Shown: positions 10,446 through 21,324, counted from the first letter of the stretch. The stretch: DNA of 64,000 nucleotides from Echria macrotheca (GCA_030411725.1 MU839831.1:1054001-1118000), one strand, 5' to 3'. Numbers and translations: made by a program. The notes: generated by a model not told the origin, from the letters alone.

Positions 10446-12224
10446 ATGGAAACAAACGTGACCGGTGAGACGGTCCTCTCATGGGCTCGATCTAAAGTCG
10501 AAGCTGAGGCGGGGCGGCGAAGCTGGCAGCCACAGTCGGTACTTCCAACCCGCCTGATCAGTGTAGGGAAAGTCGGTGAGAGCATGGTCAGGCTTCGCAA
10601 GGATGGCGACTGGGACGGTGAAAATCGAGGATACGCGACCCTTAGTTATTGCTGGGGTCAAATCCCTCAGTTCAAGGCGACAAAGGCGAACATTGTCGAC
10701 CTGTATCGCGGTTTCCCGCTCACGAGCCTATCCCAGACTGTCCAGGATGCGGTGGAGGTGACCCGGTCACTGGGACTCCCGTTTCTCTGGGTTGATGCCC
10801 TGTGCATCATCCAAGATGACGAGGCCGACAAAAGCCGCGAGATCGAACAAATGGCCACCATCTATAGAAACACGGCAGTCACGATTGCTGCACTCTCTGC
10901 TACCGGAGCCACCAAGGGTTTTCTGCGAGTTCCGCGTCCGCGGCCTCAGTCGTGTGAAATACTCCTGCCGCTTGGCAGCCGCGACCAGGTCGGAACGATT
11001 TCCCTGGCCGTGGAAGAGCCGGGGGTCGATCTCTGCGAGATGCCACTCTGCCACCGAGGCTGGTCGTTCCAGGAGCTATTTCTTTCACCGCGCATCCTGC
11101 TTTATTCCACGGACCAGCTGCTCTGGTACTCACGCAAAGCTGGACTGCAATCCGTCACCGACACGAATAGAGTCTATCGGCAGAACTTTCATGCAATTCT
11201 ATCGAGATCGAGGGTCATCCCATCAGTCCCGGCCGACGATACGGATAAAGTCTCCCAGGAAGAAGCTCTCCAGCAATCGCGAAAAAGGGCACCCATACTC
11301 CGGTACGCGCCAGTGCGGAGCTCGCACTTGAATTCCCCCGCCTCGAAACCCGACGTCGACACACTCTCCAGGAAAGAACATGAACCCGAAGTTGATATCA
11401 ATGTGTGCAGATTCTGGGCGACTATTATAACCGAATACACACAGCGACAGCTGACTGAACGAGAGGACCGGCTCCGCGCCCTCGCTGGTGTGGCTAACCA
11501 CCTTGAAGAACGCTGGGGGGATCGGTACATATATGGCATGTGGCGCAACTCGATTCCTCATCTCTTACAATGGCGCGTGGCAGGTTGCAGAACAGGAAAA
11601 CGGTCAGATCGGGCCCCTACGTGGTCATGGGCGTCACTAGACTCTGCCGTGGGGTACTTTGGCGATCTTGAACCGGATATTGAGTTGCGCAGCGAGATTG
11701 AAGTCCTGTCGGTCGTCGATTCACTGGACGATGCGGTGGAAAGTCTGTCAGGCTACACCCAGCATCTTTTCTCAGCTGGTTCCCCCTGCCCACCACTCTA
11801 TCCCTTGGAACAGCAGGGTACGGAAAAACCAGTTCTGGTGCTGAGAGGGTTTTTGATGGACATTCGCCAATTTAAAACGCGCAAATTCTGGTATGAACCC
11901 GGCCCTGGATGGAACCTGGTCGACGATGCATGGACACGGATATACTGGGATATCGACGACCGCTCCGGAGACGCTTCCATGGATATCAAGGTCCTGCTAT
12001 TGCTGAGCTCTGAGGGGGGGCTGAGTTTTGCGGAGCGGATGTTGGGCAAGTTCGACGTCGAGTTCGGCCGCAGAATCAGAGAGACGGTTATGCTCCTCCG
12101 GCCTACTGAGCAGCCTAATGTTTACACACGGGAAGGAGTTGGGGTGAGGTCATGGGGAAGTAAATTTAAGAAGCCGAGGGGTGAGAGAGGTTGGGGCCAG
12201 CCCCGGGTGATTGCTATCAGATAG
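10446..12224 (+). CDS. HET (heterokaryon incompatibility) domain protein, 5' end uncertain
   Basis: This open frame of 592 codons carries all three conserved HET blocks. They are GYATLSYCWG near residue 62, LPFLWVDALCIIQDD near residue 110 with IYRNTAVTIAAL following, and RGWSFQELFLSPRILLY near residue 205. HET proteins trigger programmed cell death when non-self partners fuse and often act with NLR-like proteins; the partner here is unknown. The rest of the protein is a variable C-terminal region without a recognised domain. No intron is needed within this part. The frame continues upstream of this ATG without a stop to about 10314, so the true start probably lies in the disrupted region before it. 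The gene may be a pseudogene if that disruption is real. Confidence 0.8.
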   Translation: METNVTGETVLSWARSKVEAEAGRRSWQPQSVLPTRLISVGKVGESMVRLRKDGDWDGENRGYATLSYCWGQIPQFKATKANIVDLYRGFPLTSLSQTVQDAVEVTRSLGLPFLWVDALCIIQDDEADKSREIEQMATIYRNTAVTIAALSATGATKGFLRVPRPRPQSCEILLPLGSRDQVGTISLAVEEPGVDLCEMPLCHRGWSFQELFLSPRILLYSTDQLLWYSRKAGLQSVTDTNRVYRQNFHAILSRSRVIPSVPADDTDKVSQEEALQQSRKRAPILRYAPVRSSHLNSPASKPDVDTLSRKEHEPEVDINVCRFWATIITEYTQRQLTEREDRLRALAGVANHLEERWGDRYIYGMWRNSIPHLLQWRVAGCRTGKRSDRAPTWSWASLDSAVGYFGDLEPDIELRSEIEVLSVVDSLDDAVESLSGYTQHLFSAGSPCPPLYPLEQQGTEKPVLVLRGFLMDIRQFKTRKFWYEPGPGWNLVDDAWTRIYWDIDDRSGDASMDIKVLLLLSSEGGLSFAERMLGKFDVEFGRRIRETVMLLRPTEQPNVYTREGVGVRSWGSKFKKPRGERGWGQPRVIAIR

Positions 12225-13507
12225 CCATGAGTAGGTATGGTTATGTTTACTTTATTTAAGAGAGATTTTGGATGTGCTTTAAAGTGCGTAAATTCACTGC
12301 TTGGCTTCGTTTTCATCCACAGGGCTGTGTGACCAGGTCTAGAAGCAATGAAGACCCACTGCATCTCGTAGTGTAAGAGGTTTGAGAATTTTCAGGAGAT
12401 CGGGAGGATTCCTCTAAAACGCTTCTTTTCACCGCTAGCGACACCGAGTGGAGGCGGCTAATATAGGTCCGACGCTATACTACTGCGAGTTCCTGGTTTT
12501 GCACCCTGTCCAGAAGGGCAGCTAACCAGCAGCCAGCTAGCGTTAAAATCAGCCCCAGCTCCCTGGCTTCTTCTCTAACAGTAGGTCCGGTTTCTGTTCC
12601 CTCATTCGGGAAAGGATGCGGGGAAATTGCGGGAGTCGACCGTATGCATTACTCGTTCCCCGGAAGAGCCCAGCTGCCCAAGAACGATCTGCCTTATCCA
12701 CTTGCCGGTGTGCATCGAAACGCCATGTCCTCCTCCTCCTCGTCCGCGTCGAGTCCCATCTCTACACCACATCACGCACGAAAAACAACAAAGCCCGGGG
12801 CGGGGTAGGTGGTACTCAAAACAAAGTTTGGCGGCGGAACGTCCGTGTCGCTCGGTGTCGTCACCTGCACGGCGCACCCCGATTAGGTGTGAGGGAGGGT
12901 AAGGTAATTCGGGTCGGCATTGGGAATTCTTAATTTTTTGCGCAGGCAAGTGCTGTGCTCTCGTGGGCAGCCAGCCCCCGGGCTCCGGCGGTCGAGACTC
13001 CGTTGGACCAGCTGGACGCTACTCTAGCCGAGCAACGGCCGTGCGCCGCCGGCCGGTTTGACAGCTGCAGGTGGTCCCGATCACAAGCAGCTTAGCAGTG
13101 GTTCGCGGCCTCGATCGGTGGCCCATGATTGGCATCGAGTTGACGTCCCAGTCCCGCCCCCGTCCGTGCTCTTGCGGTCTCGCCATCCCCATGATTGGCT
13201 GCGTCTCTGGCGCATTGACAATGGCATGTTCGCCAAGGAAAATCTGGCGGACGCCAGCAGGGGAAGAGAAAGACAATGGTTACAATCGAGTGAAAAAAGC
13301 TTGATAAACATGGCGGACCCTCTCAGATTCGTTTTTTTCGTTCTCCAGGGGTGGATTCTCAACTCTTGCTTGCTTCTTCCGTTCTCCCTGGTGCCTCCGG
13401 TGTTACGGTAACCTTTGCACCAGGTCCTTCCCTCTCCAGACCTCTGGGCCGGGAGTTGAAGATTGTTCTTGCTGCCCAGCACAGTCGGTTCCCTTGGCCA
13501 AGACACC
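12225..13507. other. Intergenic region, promoter side of the PTH11-like gene
   Basis: About 1.3 kb without a supportable gene; overlapping open frames on both strands show no domain. A pyrimidine-rich stretch at about 13360-13400 precedes the next gene and is probably part of its promoter. No repeat or RNA gene was recognised. Confidence 0.4.
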
Positions 13508-14829
13508 ATGTTCATCGGGCCGCGAGATGACGCCCCGCCGGCGGCGCTGATGCCGGCGCCCCTGACCCCGGAGCAATACGCCGCGCTACCACATGACAAC
13601 GCCGGGCCGAGAGTCAATGCCGTTGTCTGGAGCCTCACCACTATCTCGGGACTCTTCCTTGCTCTGCGTATGTACTGCAAGGCATGGAGGTCCAAGGGAA
13701 CATGGTGGGATGACTGGGTGCTCATCGCAGCTTGGGTACTGCCGCTTTTCACTCGACTCGGCCAACCTGCAAACCTGTACTAACTCGTGTCGTAGATAGC
13801 CATCTTGATCATGTCCGCCCTGACGACGGTGTGCGTCAGTCTCGGCGCTGGCAAGCACACGTGGGACTTCCCGATCGAGAACCTGTCGGAGATGATCAGG
13901 GTGTATGCTGTGGCCGGCACGTTTGGCATCTGCGCGTCCATCTGGTCCAAAACGAGCTTTGCCCTCACCATCCTCCGGCTGACCGATGGGTGGCTGAGAA
14001 AGTTTGTCTGGTTCCTCATCATCTCGATGAATGTCTTCATGGGCGTCACGGCCTTGATGAACTGGATCCATTGCTGGCCCGTCCACAAGTTGTGGGACTT
14101 TTCGGTCGAGGGAACTTGCTGGCCGGACCACATCGTTGTCGAGTATGACATCTTCTCGGCAGGTAGGTTGTCGTATTTTCCCCCTCGATATGTGTTCCCA
14201 GATTCTAATCTGTCATGATAGCTTACTCGGGTGTCATGGACGTCGTCCTTGCGATGATTCCCTGGAAGCTCATCTGGGGCCTTCAAATGAGAAAGCAGGA
14301 GAAGATTGGTGTCATCGTCGCCATGAGCATGGGTATTTTGTATGATTCCTAAACTCTCGACTATCTCTGGGGCCGGAAGACTAACGGAATGCCGCAGTGC
14401 CGGGATCACATCGTTCGTCAAGGCCGCCATGATGTGGAAGATGACGGCAGGAGATATTTGTAAGTCGCACGGCTTGGCAACGTGGTAAAACCAAAGCTAA
14501 TCGCTCCAGACGAGATGAACGATCTCGAGTACTGGAGTCACGCCGAGAGCACCGTGACCATCATCGCCGCCAGCATTCCCGTGCTGCGCGTCCTCCTGTA
14601 CGACGTCAAGAAGAGCGCGGCTTCGAGGGGCTACTATCTCTCGGGGGCCATGGATACGAACAAGAAGTCCAGGTTTCAGTCCAACAGCGGCTCTACCAAC
14701 GCGTCGCGGAAGTGGAACCGCGCCAACTCGACCGATGTCGAAGACAACGACATCCACAAGCTCGACTCGTCTGGGCACATCGTGCGGACGACCGACTATG
14801 GCTTCGAGTTTGTCGAAACGAAGGGATGA
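13508..14829 (+). CDS. PTH11/SAT4-like seven-transmembrane protein (fungal rhodopsin-fold family)
   Basis: Five exons: 13508-13735, 13796-14162, 14222-14339, 14398-14459 and 14510-14829, giving 364 aa. Introns are 50-60 bp with CTAAC-type branch sites; the first has a weak GTACTG donor but an excellent TACTAAC. The sequence has the family hallmarks: a first helix ending in LRMYCKAW, then WWDDWVLIAAW, AGKHTWDF in the loop, SIWSKTSFALTILRLT, the Cys/Trp-rich extracellular segment NWIHCWPVHKLWD, DVVLAMIPWKLIW and the last helix TIIAASIPVLRVLL. The basic, Ser/Asn-rich tail is probably cytoplasmic. Relatives are fungus-specific membrane receptors or integral membrane proteins; a ligand cannot be inferred. 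It is not a retinal-binding opsin. Confidence 0.88.
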
Positions 14830-15363
14830 GGCTTGTAGGAAATAGTTCTGCAGGAGCGCCGAGGTTATCGTCCCGTTGGTTTTTATTGGAAACTCTGCTG
14901 GGTTTTTTGGCTGATTATTGGGTTGGCTTTCATGGCCTGCTTGGAAATGCCGTGTCGGATGTATATTTCTGGGGATTTCCAAATGAGACCGTACCTAGCG
15001 TCAGTATTTGTAAATGTAGATTTATGTCTGGTGGACTCCGTACCTCTCTGTTTCGCCCTGTGAACAGTCAGTCAATCGGCAAGTCGAATCACCCGAAGAA
15101 GCATCAAATTGGGGGTGTTAGGCTGGGAAGAAGCACCTTCGTGGGATAGCAGGAGCACACGGACCACAACCACCTGTATTTAGCCGGTCCTGAGGGCTCA
15201 TCCTCTCTTCCATCAACCCAAGTATCCTTACCTACCTAGGTAGTCTTTCAGGGGGCAGCCCGCGAGGCTTTTTCAAGTGGGGGGTGCGCGGTCCAGAGCC
15301 TTCTCGTCGCCTGCTTCAATCTTCCCCGCTTCATCCACCGTCTGGACGGCGTTCATCGCCGTG
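14830..15363. other. Intergenic region with TACCTACCTAGGTAG palindrome
   Basis: There is no gene. Near 15228-15243 lies the palindromic run TACCTACCTAGGTAG; CCTAC/GTAGG runs of this kind recur in several intergenic regions of the window. The open frame of the next gene extends upstream through this region, but only with non-ATG starts. Confidence 0.4.
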
Positions 15364-16836
15364 ATGGATCCCCTATCCATCGTCGCGGGGTCCTTCGGCC
15401 TCGCCGGCACCATCGCCAAGGTGTCCGTCATCATCGCCGAATTTTCGCGCGATGCGCGCCACGCGACCGCCGATCTCGAGTCGCTCTCCAAAGAACTGCA
15501 AGGCCTCTCTTCCGTCCTCACATCTTTGGCAACGAGTATCGCCGGCACCGCAGCCACCAACGTCCTGCCCACCCTCGTCATCCAGGTCAACATCACACTT
15601 ACCGGTTGCCATGCCGTTGTCGAGCAAATTGAAGAGAAAATACAAAAGTACCGACGTGACAAGATCTTCTCCAAGGCGGCATGGGCCATGTTTGGGCAGA
15701 CAGAAACCAACAAGCTGCGGACGAGTCTTGAGTACTACAATACGGCTTTGAATCTTGGCATCCATGCGATATCGCTGTTCGTTCCCAACCTGCTAGGTGC
15801 CCCAGGCATAAATCTAACCAAGTCGATGTACAGAAGCGTCAATCAGTCCGTTAAGCAAGATACTTCGGTCATCTTGAACGACACCACCGCCATCAGGCTC
15901 AATACCGAAGAAATCCTTGCGCGCGTCAACAGCATTCGTCAGACCGCAGCCGGGCCTCGTGTCCATATCTCGCACAGCAGGGTGGAACAATGGGTCGAGG
16001 AGATGGCGGAGCTGAGCTCGTACGCAGAAAGCACATATCAAGGGACGGTTTATGCTGCAACAGAGGTCGACTATCATCACGATCTGCTAATGCATCCGGT
16101 TTTGGAGCCAGACGACAATCCAGCAACTTCCGAGTTGCAAGAGCCAGTCTCCTTCCCAGGTGAGGACGTTCCAAATTCTGCGGTTGTGGTTGGGCCTGAT
16201 AAGTCTGACGCCGAGTTGCACCGCCGTCATAACGCTCACTCTGCATTCCCATCTCAAAATCCTACTAGAAATTTGGTTATCGGGGCCCCAACAGCTCGGA
16301 AAGCCGACAAGATGGAAATCATAGCTGGCAAGACACATGAGCGGTCGCATCAGTTCCCAAATACTGATGGTGAGACATTCTCTTATACTGACCCTTTGGG
16401 ACATGTCCGGAGAAATGTGCCTGTACACTTCAATGGCTTCATCAAACCGGATGGCACAGATGGTGTCGTGGAAAGCCTCAAGTATCCGATGATCCTAAGG
16501 AGGCGAGTTGAAGAAGCGCCGCTGCAAACCGAAGGCACACGCGAGAGCCAACAATCTGGCACGTCTTCGTTTTCAGCCCACTCGCCTTCACTTTCTGCCA
16601 ACTCTTCCAAGGGCCCGTCTAGAGAGGCAAGCAAACTTTTCAACAGCATCCCGAGCCCACAGCCCGACGTGGAGATCGAGTCAGGAAAAAGGGGCCGACA
16701 TCAGCAGGATCCCACCGATGCCACCTCTTCGCGCGATAAGTCTCTGGGACAATCTCAAGGGTTGAACATTCTAGGGGCACAATTTCTTTTACAGCACGAG
16801 GAGTTTCAAGCGGCAATGGCGATGTCAGCAGTGTAG
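15364..16836 (+). CDS. Protein with STAND/NLR-type fungal N-terminal domain (PF17111-like)
   Basis: A single exon of 490 aa. The start MDPLSIVAGSFGLAGTIAKV is the signature opening of the helical domain found at the N-terminus of many fungal STAND/NLR proteins. Amphipathic helices continue to about residue 190 (ATADLESLSKELQGLSSVL and onward). The remainder is a low-complexity, Ser/Pro-rich region with no NACHT or NB-ARC ATPase domain. Family knowledge: such N-terminal domains act as signalling or membrane-active modules, and stand-alone versions can partner with NLRs. That this one does so is inference. The frame is open upstream to 15277, but only from GTG; the ATG at 15364 begins the conserved block. 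A possible downstream exon in the same frame lies at 17185-17424. Confidence 0.75.
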   Translation: MDPLSIVAGSFGLAGTIAKVSVIIAEFSRDARHATADLESLSKELQGLSSVLTSLATSIAGTAATNVLPTLVIQVNITLTGCHAVVEQIEEKIQKYRRDKIFSKAAWAMFGQTETNKLRTSLEYYNTALNLGIHAISLFVPNLLGAPGINLTKSMYRSVNQSVKQDTSVILNDTTAIRLNTEEILARVNSIRQTAAGPRVHISHSRVEQWVEEMAELSSYAESTYQGTVYAATEVDYHHDLLMHPVLEPDDNPATSELQEPVSFPGEDVPNSAVVVGPDKSDAELHRRHNAHSAFPSQNPTRNLVIGAPTARKADKMEIIAGKTHERSHQFPNTDGETFSYTDPLGHVRRNVPVHFNGFIKPDGTDGVVESLKYPMILRRRVEEAPLQTEGTRESQQSGTSSFSAHSPSLSANSSKGPSREASKLFNSIPSPQPDVEIESGKRGRHQQDPTDATSSRDKSLGQSQGLNILGAQFLLQHEEFQAAMAMSAV

Positions 16837-17184
16837 GCTGGTCAGGGTTAAGGTTCTGGCTTGGATATATGGGGGCGAAGCCCCGAACCTATTTTGGGGG
16901 GTTCAGCGACCATTCCACTTCCTGTATTCTACCTACTATAGTCGAAGCAGCCAGAATGAGAGGTATCGCCATGCTCAAATACAGCGGCTGCGCTACTTGT
17001 AGCTACCTCGTCACACTGCCAGGGATCAGAATCTGACAGGCGACCTGGCACAAGCACAAAAACAATCCCAATATTGCCCACGGTAGTGCATCTATCCGCG
17101 CTGGATCTCCAGATTACGAGACTTACTACGCACGACGACAAACTCGGCAACCAGGGGAGATACAAGCAGCCGCCAGCAAGAGGG
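16837..17184. other. Intergenic region or possible long intron, with a GC hairpin
   Basis: No coding sequence was recognised. A perfect short hairpin GGGGCGAAGCCCC lies near 16872-16884, some 35 bp after the preceding stop codon. The stop is preceded by a potential GTAGGC donor, so part of this stretch could be an intron if the open frame downstream belongs to the same gene. Confidence 0.3.
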
Positions 17185-17424
17185 ATGATTCAGGGTCTGA
17201 TGGCTCAAACTCGGGAACCATCCGAGTCAGCCCAGAAGGGAAAATCGGAGCGCACGAAACCAGCAAAAACTGCATCTTTGTCGGAGATGTTTAACACGAC
17301 GCTCAGGTCATACTTGCCGTTGACCAAGATTTGCTCTGAGGTCCAGCGAGCGCTCCGGGAGATGGACGTGGAATTTGCAAAACACAGCAAGGAACAAGCC
17401 TATTCTTACTCATATGCGCTGTGA
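17185..17424 (+). CDS. Small hypothetical protein or 3' exon of the preceding gene
   Basis: A 79-codon frame starting MIQGLMAQTREPSESAQKGK. It ends in a helix-rich segment (LTKICSEVQRALREMDVEFA) and a Tyr/Ser-rich tip. It lies in the same frame as the STAND N-terminal-type gene upstream and stays open back to 17074. I do not recognise it. Its regular heptad-like end is more protein-like than nearby frames, but chance is not excluded. Confidence 0.25.
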   Translation: MIQGLMAQTREPSESAQKGKSERTKPAKTASLSEMFNTTLRSYLPLTKICSEVQRALREMDVEFAKHSKEQAYSYSYAL

Positions 17425-19414
17425 ACCGTCGGAATGCGTCCTAGATTTCAATTTTACATATTCGCGAAGAGACCAATGCGTCGGTTGCATGGGATACGAT
17501 TCAAAAGAATAGAAGGGAAAAGAGTGATTACGACACGTTGCTGAAGAGCTTTAACCGGGTGGTGATGCTATAATCTACCAAGGGCTATTCTGATGGGGTT
17601 GTTGGTGAACCGATCTATCGACGGTCGCTGGGGGTGACATCCCACGACATTGATCTGTGTCAAGCTTGTAGGTATACATGTATCGGTTGCGGACGCGGAC
17701 GGTCATGTGGGAAGCGAATATGGCTGCTCGCTCACTCTGTCTTTGACTCTGTTGACCTCCGAAGCGATGATGCTGTTGCGGTCAACTTTTTCACGAAAAG
17801 GGGGTCGTGGCTAAATAGGGGGTCGTGGGCACGTGCGCTATTTCAGGGGCAATCAAAACAACGGACTGCGAGCTGGCGACCGAGGAACGTGGACGATCGG
17901 GTTGTTGCAGAATGCTGCGTTCCGGTGTTTTTACGGGAATCTGTGATAATGGGTTGGGTTGGTCAGGAGATACATGTGACCATTGGAGTGCGAAGGTAAC
18001 TCGTACGTCGAACCTGAAAACCCCCAGGACTCAGAGCCGGCTCTCGCCATACCCTCGTCTTCCCAACACTTTGTCAAGACCAAGGTAGGTGCAGAGCTGC
18101 TGAATCATTCAGCATATCTGACGTCAAGCCCACCAGCAGGTTCCCTTGGCCACATGAGAGCGATGGGTAAGAAAACCGACATAGACGCCTTGCGCGGCTG
18201 AAGAGCCCCCCGGAATGCGGGCCTCATCGCAAATCCTGTTGGCATGGCTATTCCTGGCGCGCAGCTTGCCCTAACTGTGACCCTTGCGCTGGCAGACGCG
18301 AGCTCAATTATCCGAGCGACGAGGCGTCTGTCCCAACCAGCCTCGGCTTCATAGAAGATTCTGTTCGGACCCTTTTTGTACAAAGTACTCCAAGGGCATA
18401 AAGAACTACATCTCGAACCAGGGGTACTCTTGAAAGAACTGAGGCGAGTGGGATAGCGGTACATTTCAAGCACTTGCTCCGATATGAGGTCGGTTTCCCT
18501 CTTGCGAAGGAGGCCCATCGGCCGTCAGATCGCTGTTTGATTCAGTCAAGAAGTGAATGAAGACTTGTCTGCATGCCCCCATTGCGACATAGGTAGGTCT
18601 TCCTATTATGAGATAGAGTCGCATATTTATTAGATTTGCTGTGTGATGTTGCTGCGTGGTAATTCGAAAAATCTGCCTCTCAATAGGTATCTTGTTGAAG
18701 TTGCACCGCGTCCAAGGAAGGGTATTCCGGCTCCGTCCAGCGATTCCAGTAACAAAGTCGTCCACGGGATCGTAACGACATCCTGCCCCAAAAGCCTTGT
18801 TCGATATCCAAAGAGGTGACACCGTTGGGCAGATCGCCCTGGTCCAAAAGTCCTGTTCAACCCCCCACCCTTGACTACTCTCCTGAATTCGGTTCGAACC
18901 ACCCATCATCCTCAGGGTCTCCCCAGCAGACCTGGTTTCGCGTTCTGGCCGTAACCTTAAAACGTTGAAACGCTCATCGGATGTTTGCGACGTATATCGA
19001 CGACGAACCGGCAATGACCGGTAGGTAGGGAGGTTTCATAGGACTGTCTTGGATCTGCGATCGTTCCCGAGACACAGCGAGGATGACGGCACCACGCCGG
19101 CTGCGTTACGTTCTCCAGTCGTGCGACAGTTTTTTTTTTTTTTTGTAAGCGACGGATGGTGCCGGACAGCTGTAGGCAATGTTCATATTTTTGACCACAA
19201 ACCGGACAGCTGTATTCTTATTTTTTCACCACCGACACCGCGATAGTTGTTTTCTCGGTGTATATATATGTAGGTATCAGAGCTTTCGCTAGACTTGTTA
19301 AACTTGCCGGAATTCTCTTTTTCAATACCAGTTCCTAACCAACTTAAACACGAACTTCATCACACTAGCAGGGATTATCGAAACCGTCACCATCAAAATC
19401 CCTAAGTACCCACG
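17425..19414. other. 2-kb stretch without a supportable gene
   Basis: Open frames up to about 180 codons occur on both strands, but none starts with a good ATG and shows a domain or plausible intron structure. A run of 15 T lies at 19130-19144, and ACCGGTAGGTAGGGAGG lies near 19018. The last 200 bp should contain the promoter of the next gene. Confidence 0.4.
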
Positions 19415-20050
19415 ATGGGCGACAACGCAAAAGACCCCCCAGCCCCCTGGCTCTGCGGTTGCCACGGCCCAGCACCCGACACGGAAATGCTCCGCCTCGC
19501 CGAGTTCTACCTCGCCCCGACGGCCCGCCAGCATTTCGGGCACTACCCCCGTGACCTCGAGCCGTTCATGTTAGAAAAACTCGTGGCGGAATTCTGCCAG
19601 GCCACCCCGAGCCCGCTCGACCTGTCCGCCTCCAAGGACGACATCCTCCGGCGCGTGCGGGACGTGACAGAAAAAGCCGAGCCGGCGTTCCGGTACATCA
19701 GCGCGGGGATATACTGGTCCCGAAAGGGCGCCGAGTACGAGCCCTACCTCGCGACTATCACGCAGCGGATTCGGGAGCGGATTGGGAGAGAGCCCGGGAT
19801 GGCGGAGGCGTTGGTGCCGAGGGTGCGGAATTTGCAGGGGACGAGGGCGGAGCTGGCGGAGGCAAAGAATAGGGTCGGGATCAGGGTTTTTCCGGGGGAT
19901 GGAGGGAGGGATTGGAGGCGGGTTGAGCAGCTGTTTGAGGATACGGCTGTGTGGGAGCAGTTTTTGGTGGATGTGGCGGCGTTGGAGGAGATGTGTGGGC
20001 AGATTCATGATCTCATACAGAGATGGGAGGAGTTTGGGTATTATCCTTGA
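19415..20050 (+). CDS. Orphan 211-aa protein, single exon
   Basis: An intact ATG-to-stop frame of 211 aa. The N-terminus contains PWLCGCHGP, with two closely spaced Cys. The body is mostly helical and charged, with blocks such as PFMLEKLVAEFCQ, DDILRRVRDVTEKAEPAF, SAGIYWSRKGAEYEP, ITQRIRERIGREP and QIHDLIQRWEEFGYYP at the end. No signal peptide, membrane segment or known motif is visible. Codon choice in the first half (C/G-ending) fits the neighbouring genes; the second half is more G-rich and repetitive. I do not recognise the family and assign no function. Confidence 0.6.
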   Translation: MGDNAKDPPAPWLCGCHGPAPDTEMLRLAEFYLAPTARQHFGHYPRDLEPFMLEKLVAEFCQATPSPLDLSASKDDILRRVRDVTEKAEPAFRYISAGIYWSRKGAEYEPYLATITQRIRERIGREPGMAEALVPRVRNLQGTRAELAEAKNRVGIRVFPGDGGRDWRRVEQLFEDTAVWEQFLVDVAALEEMCGQIHDLIQRWEEFGYYP

Positions 20051-20581
20051 TGGAGATGAGGGGGTGAATATTGACATGGAGATATGGAGTTGGAGTGATG
20101 AGAACTATTCAGGGGGGTGGGTATTTCGGAAGATGGCGTATCGTGCCGGACGAATCAGGGGGATGTAAGATCCAATGTGTTTATGATGGGGGTGTGTGGG
20201 TGAACTCATCCATAGATCTATCTGAGCTATGCTGGTGATGCGTGCAGGTGCAAGAAGGTGGAAAAGGCTGGAAGGTCCAGGATGGAAGATGTGGTGGTGT
20301 GGGGCCTACGGCACCCACCCCACAACAGTTTACCCAAGTTAGCGCTGCGTTAAATCATAATATGAGACCCGAAGCAGGGAAATTCAACTAGAATTAATGG
20401 GAATATTAGCAGGGAGCCACACTGTCCAATTCATGTGCATGCGCGGGAGAGTGATTTTGGGTGCTCGAATTATCATCTTCTCGTGTTGAGCCAACCCAGT
20501 GGCCCCCTGATGCAAAACTAAAACCGATGCCAAACTACGTCCCCCCACAATAGTAGACATGTCATATGGAAACTGCCCTCA
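20051..20581. other. 3'-3' intergenic region containing a dispersed repeat
   Basis: This stretch lies between two convergent genes. It contains the dispersed repeat copy listed at 20253-20310. Beyond that there is only low-information sequence around 20340-20460. Confidence 0.4.
20253..20310 (+). repeat. Dispersed repeat, copy 1 (related to 51026-51083)
   Basis: About 58 bp beginning AAGGTGGAAAAGGCTGGAAG and ending near GTGGGGCCTACG. It aligns with the copy near 51026 at roughly 80% identity with a 3-bp gap. Several differences are G in this copy and A in the other (GATGT versus AATAT), the direction RIP would produce. No ends or target duplication could be defined. Confidence 0.55.
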
Positions 20582-21324
20582 TCACAGTTCAATATCCTTG
20601 AGGCTAAGCCCTGCCGGAACGTCCAGCCCAATCTTGGTCTCATGCTTATGCCCGGCTGCAAATGTCGCATGCTTCGCCTTGAGCAGGCTAATCAGCTCGT
20701 TGTCCACATGAGGCAGCTCCTTGTGCGCCCCGGAGACTGCCTTCAGCTGGAGGACGACCTTGGCGCTGAATTCTTGCTCAAGCTGTAGCAATTTCTTGCA
20801 GTCCAGCAGCTGTTTGGAGACCTTGATCAGTTCACCCTCGAGAAACAAAACCCAGTCCTCGGCGGTCGTGGGCTGGTTCTTGATTTCTTCGATGCATTCT
20901 TGGACCTCTTGGAGGCGGTCCTTTTCAGGGATGACTGCGATGACTGGTTGAGAATCTGTGGCGGCTTCGCCGACGGCCGGGACGTTCTTGCCTCCGGTGG
21001 CGGGGACCGTTGTGTCGGTGGGGGGTTTCTCGGGGGGGTGGCCGTTGGTAATCTTGGACGGGTCGTCCTGGCTGTTGCTCGGAGGCGGAGCAGCAGCGGC
21101 GGCATCTGCAGTCGCGGGCTCAGCGGCAGCCTTGGTACCTTGAGCCGAGATCTGATCGGACTCTGCTTCCTCGGCCGGGGCAGGATTCAGGAGAGAGGCC
21201 ACTCCAGCTATCTATTGTTAGAATTTAAAGCACCATAACTCGTCATGGAGGTAGACTTGCGCTGCTGGCGCTGCTGGAAGAGATCAAAGTCGGGATGTGG
21301 TGGTATGGGGGTGACGTCTGGCAT
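20582..21324 (-). CDS. Hypothetical 229-aa protein using a GC-AG intron
   Basis: Exon 1 (21324-21261) starts MPDVTPIPPHPDFDLFQQRQ. Exon 2 (21207-20582) continues GVASLLNPAPAEEAESD. The two can only be joined in frame by a 53-bp intron (21260-21208) with a GCAAGT donor, a TCTAACA branch site and a GATAG acceptor; no GT donor gives the right phase. Residues about 35-110 are Ala/Pro/Thr-rich and probably disordered. The C-terminal half is helical (EVQECIEEIKNQ, LFLEGELIKVSKQLLDCKK, LLQLEQEFSAKVVLQLKAVS) and ends in GLDVPAGLSLKDIEL. That half could form a coiled coil or a helical bundle. I do not recognise the family. Confidence 0.65.

Noticed and set aside
17634..17999. 121-codon plus-strand frame
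   Set aside because: Starts only at GTG and has no recognisable motif or splice partner.
18891..18900. GGTTCGAACC, tRNA T-loop-like
   Set aside because: No acceptor or anticodon stem can be placed around it; the same applies to GGTTCGAA at 59671.
18466..19014. 182-codon minus-strand frame
   Set aside because: No domain, no plausible exon structure and non-coding-like composition; insufficient support.
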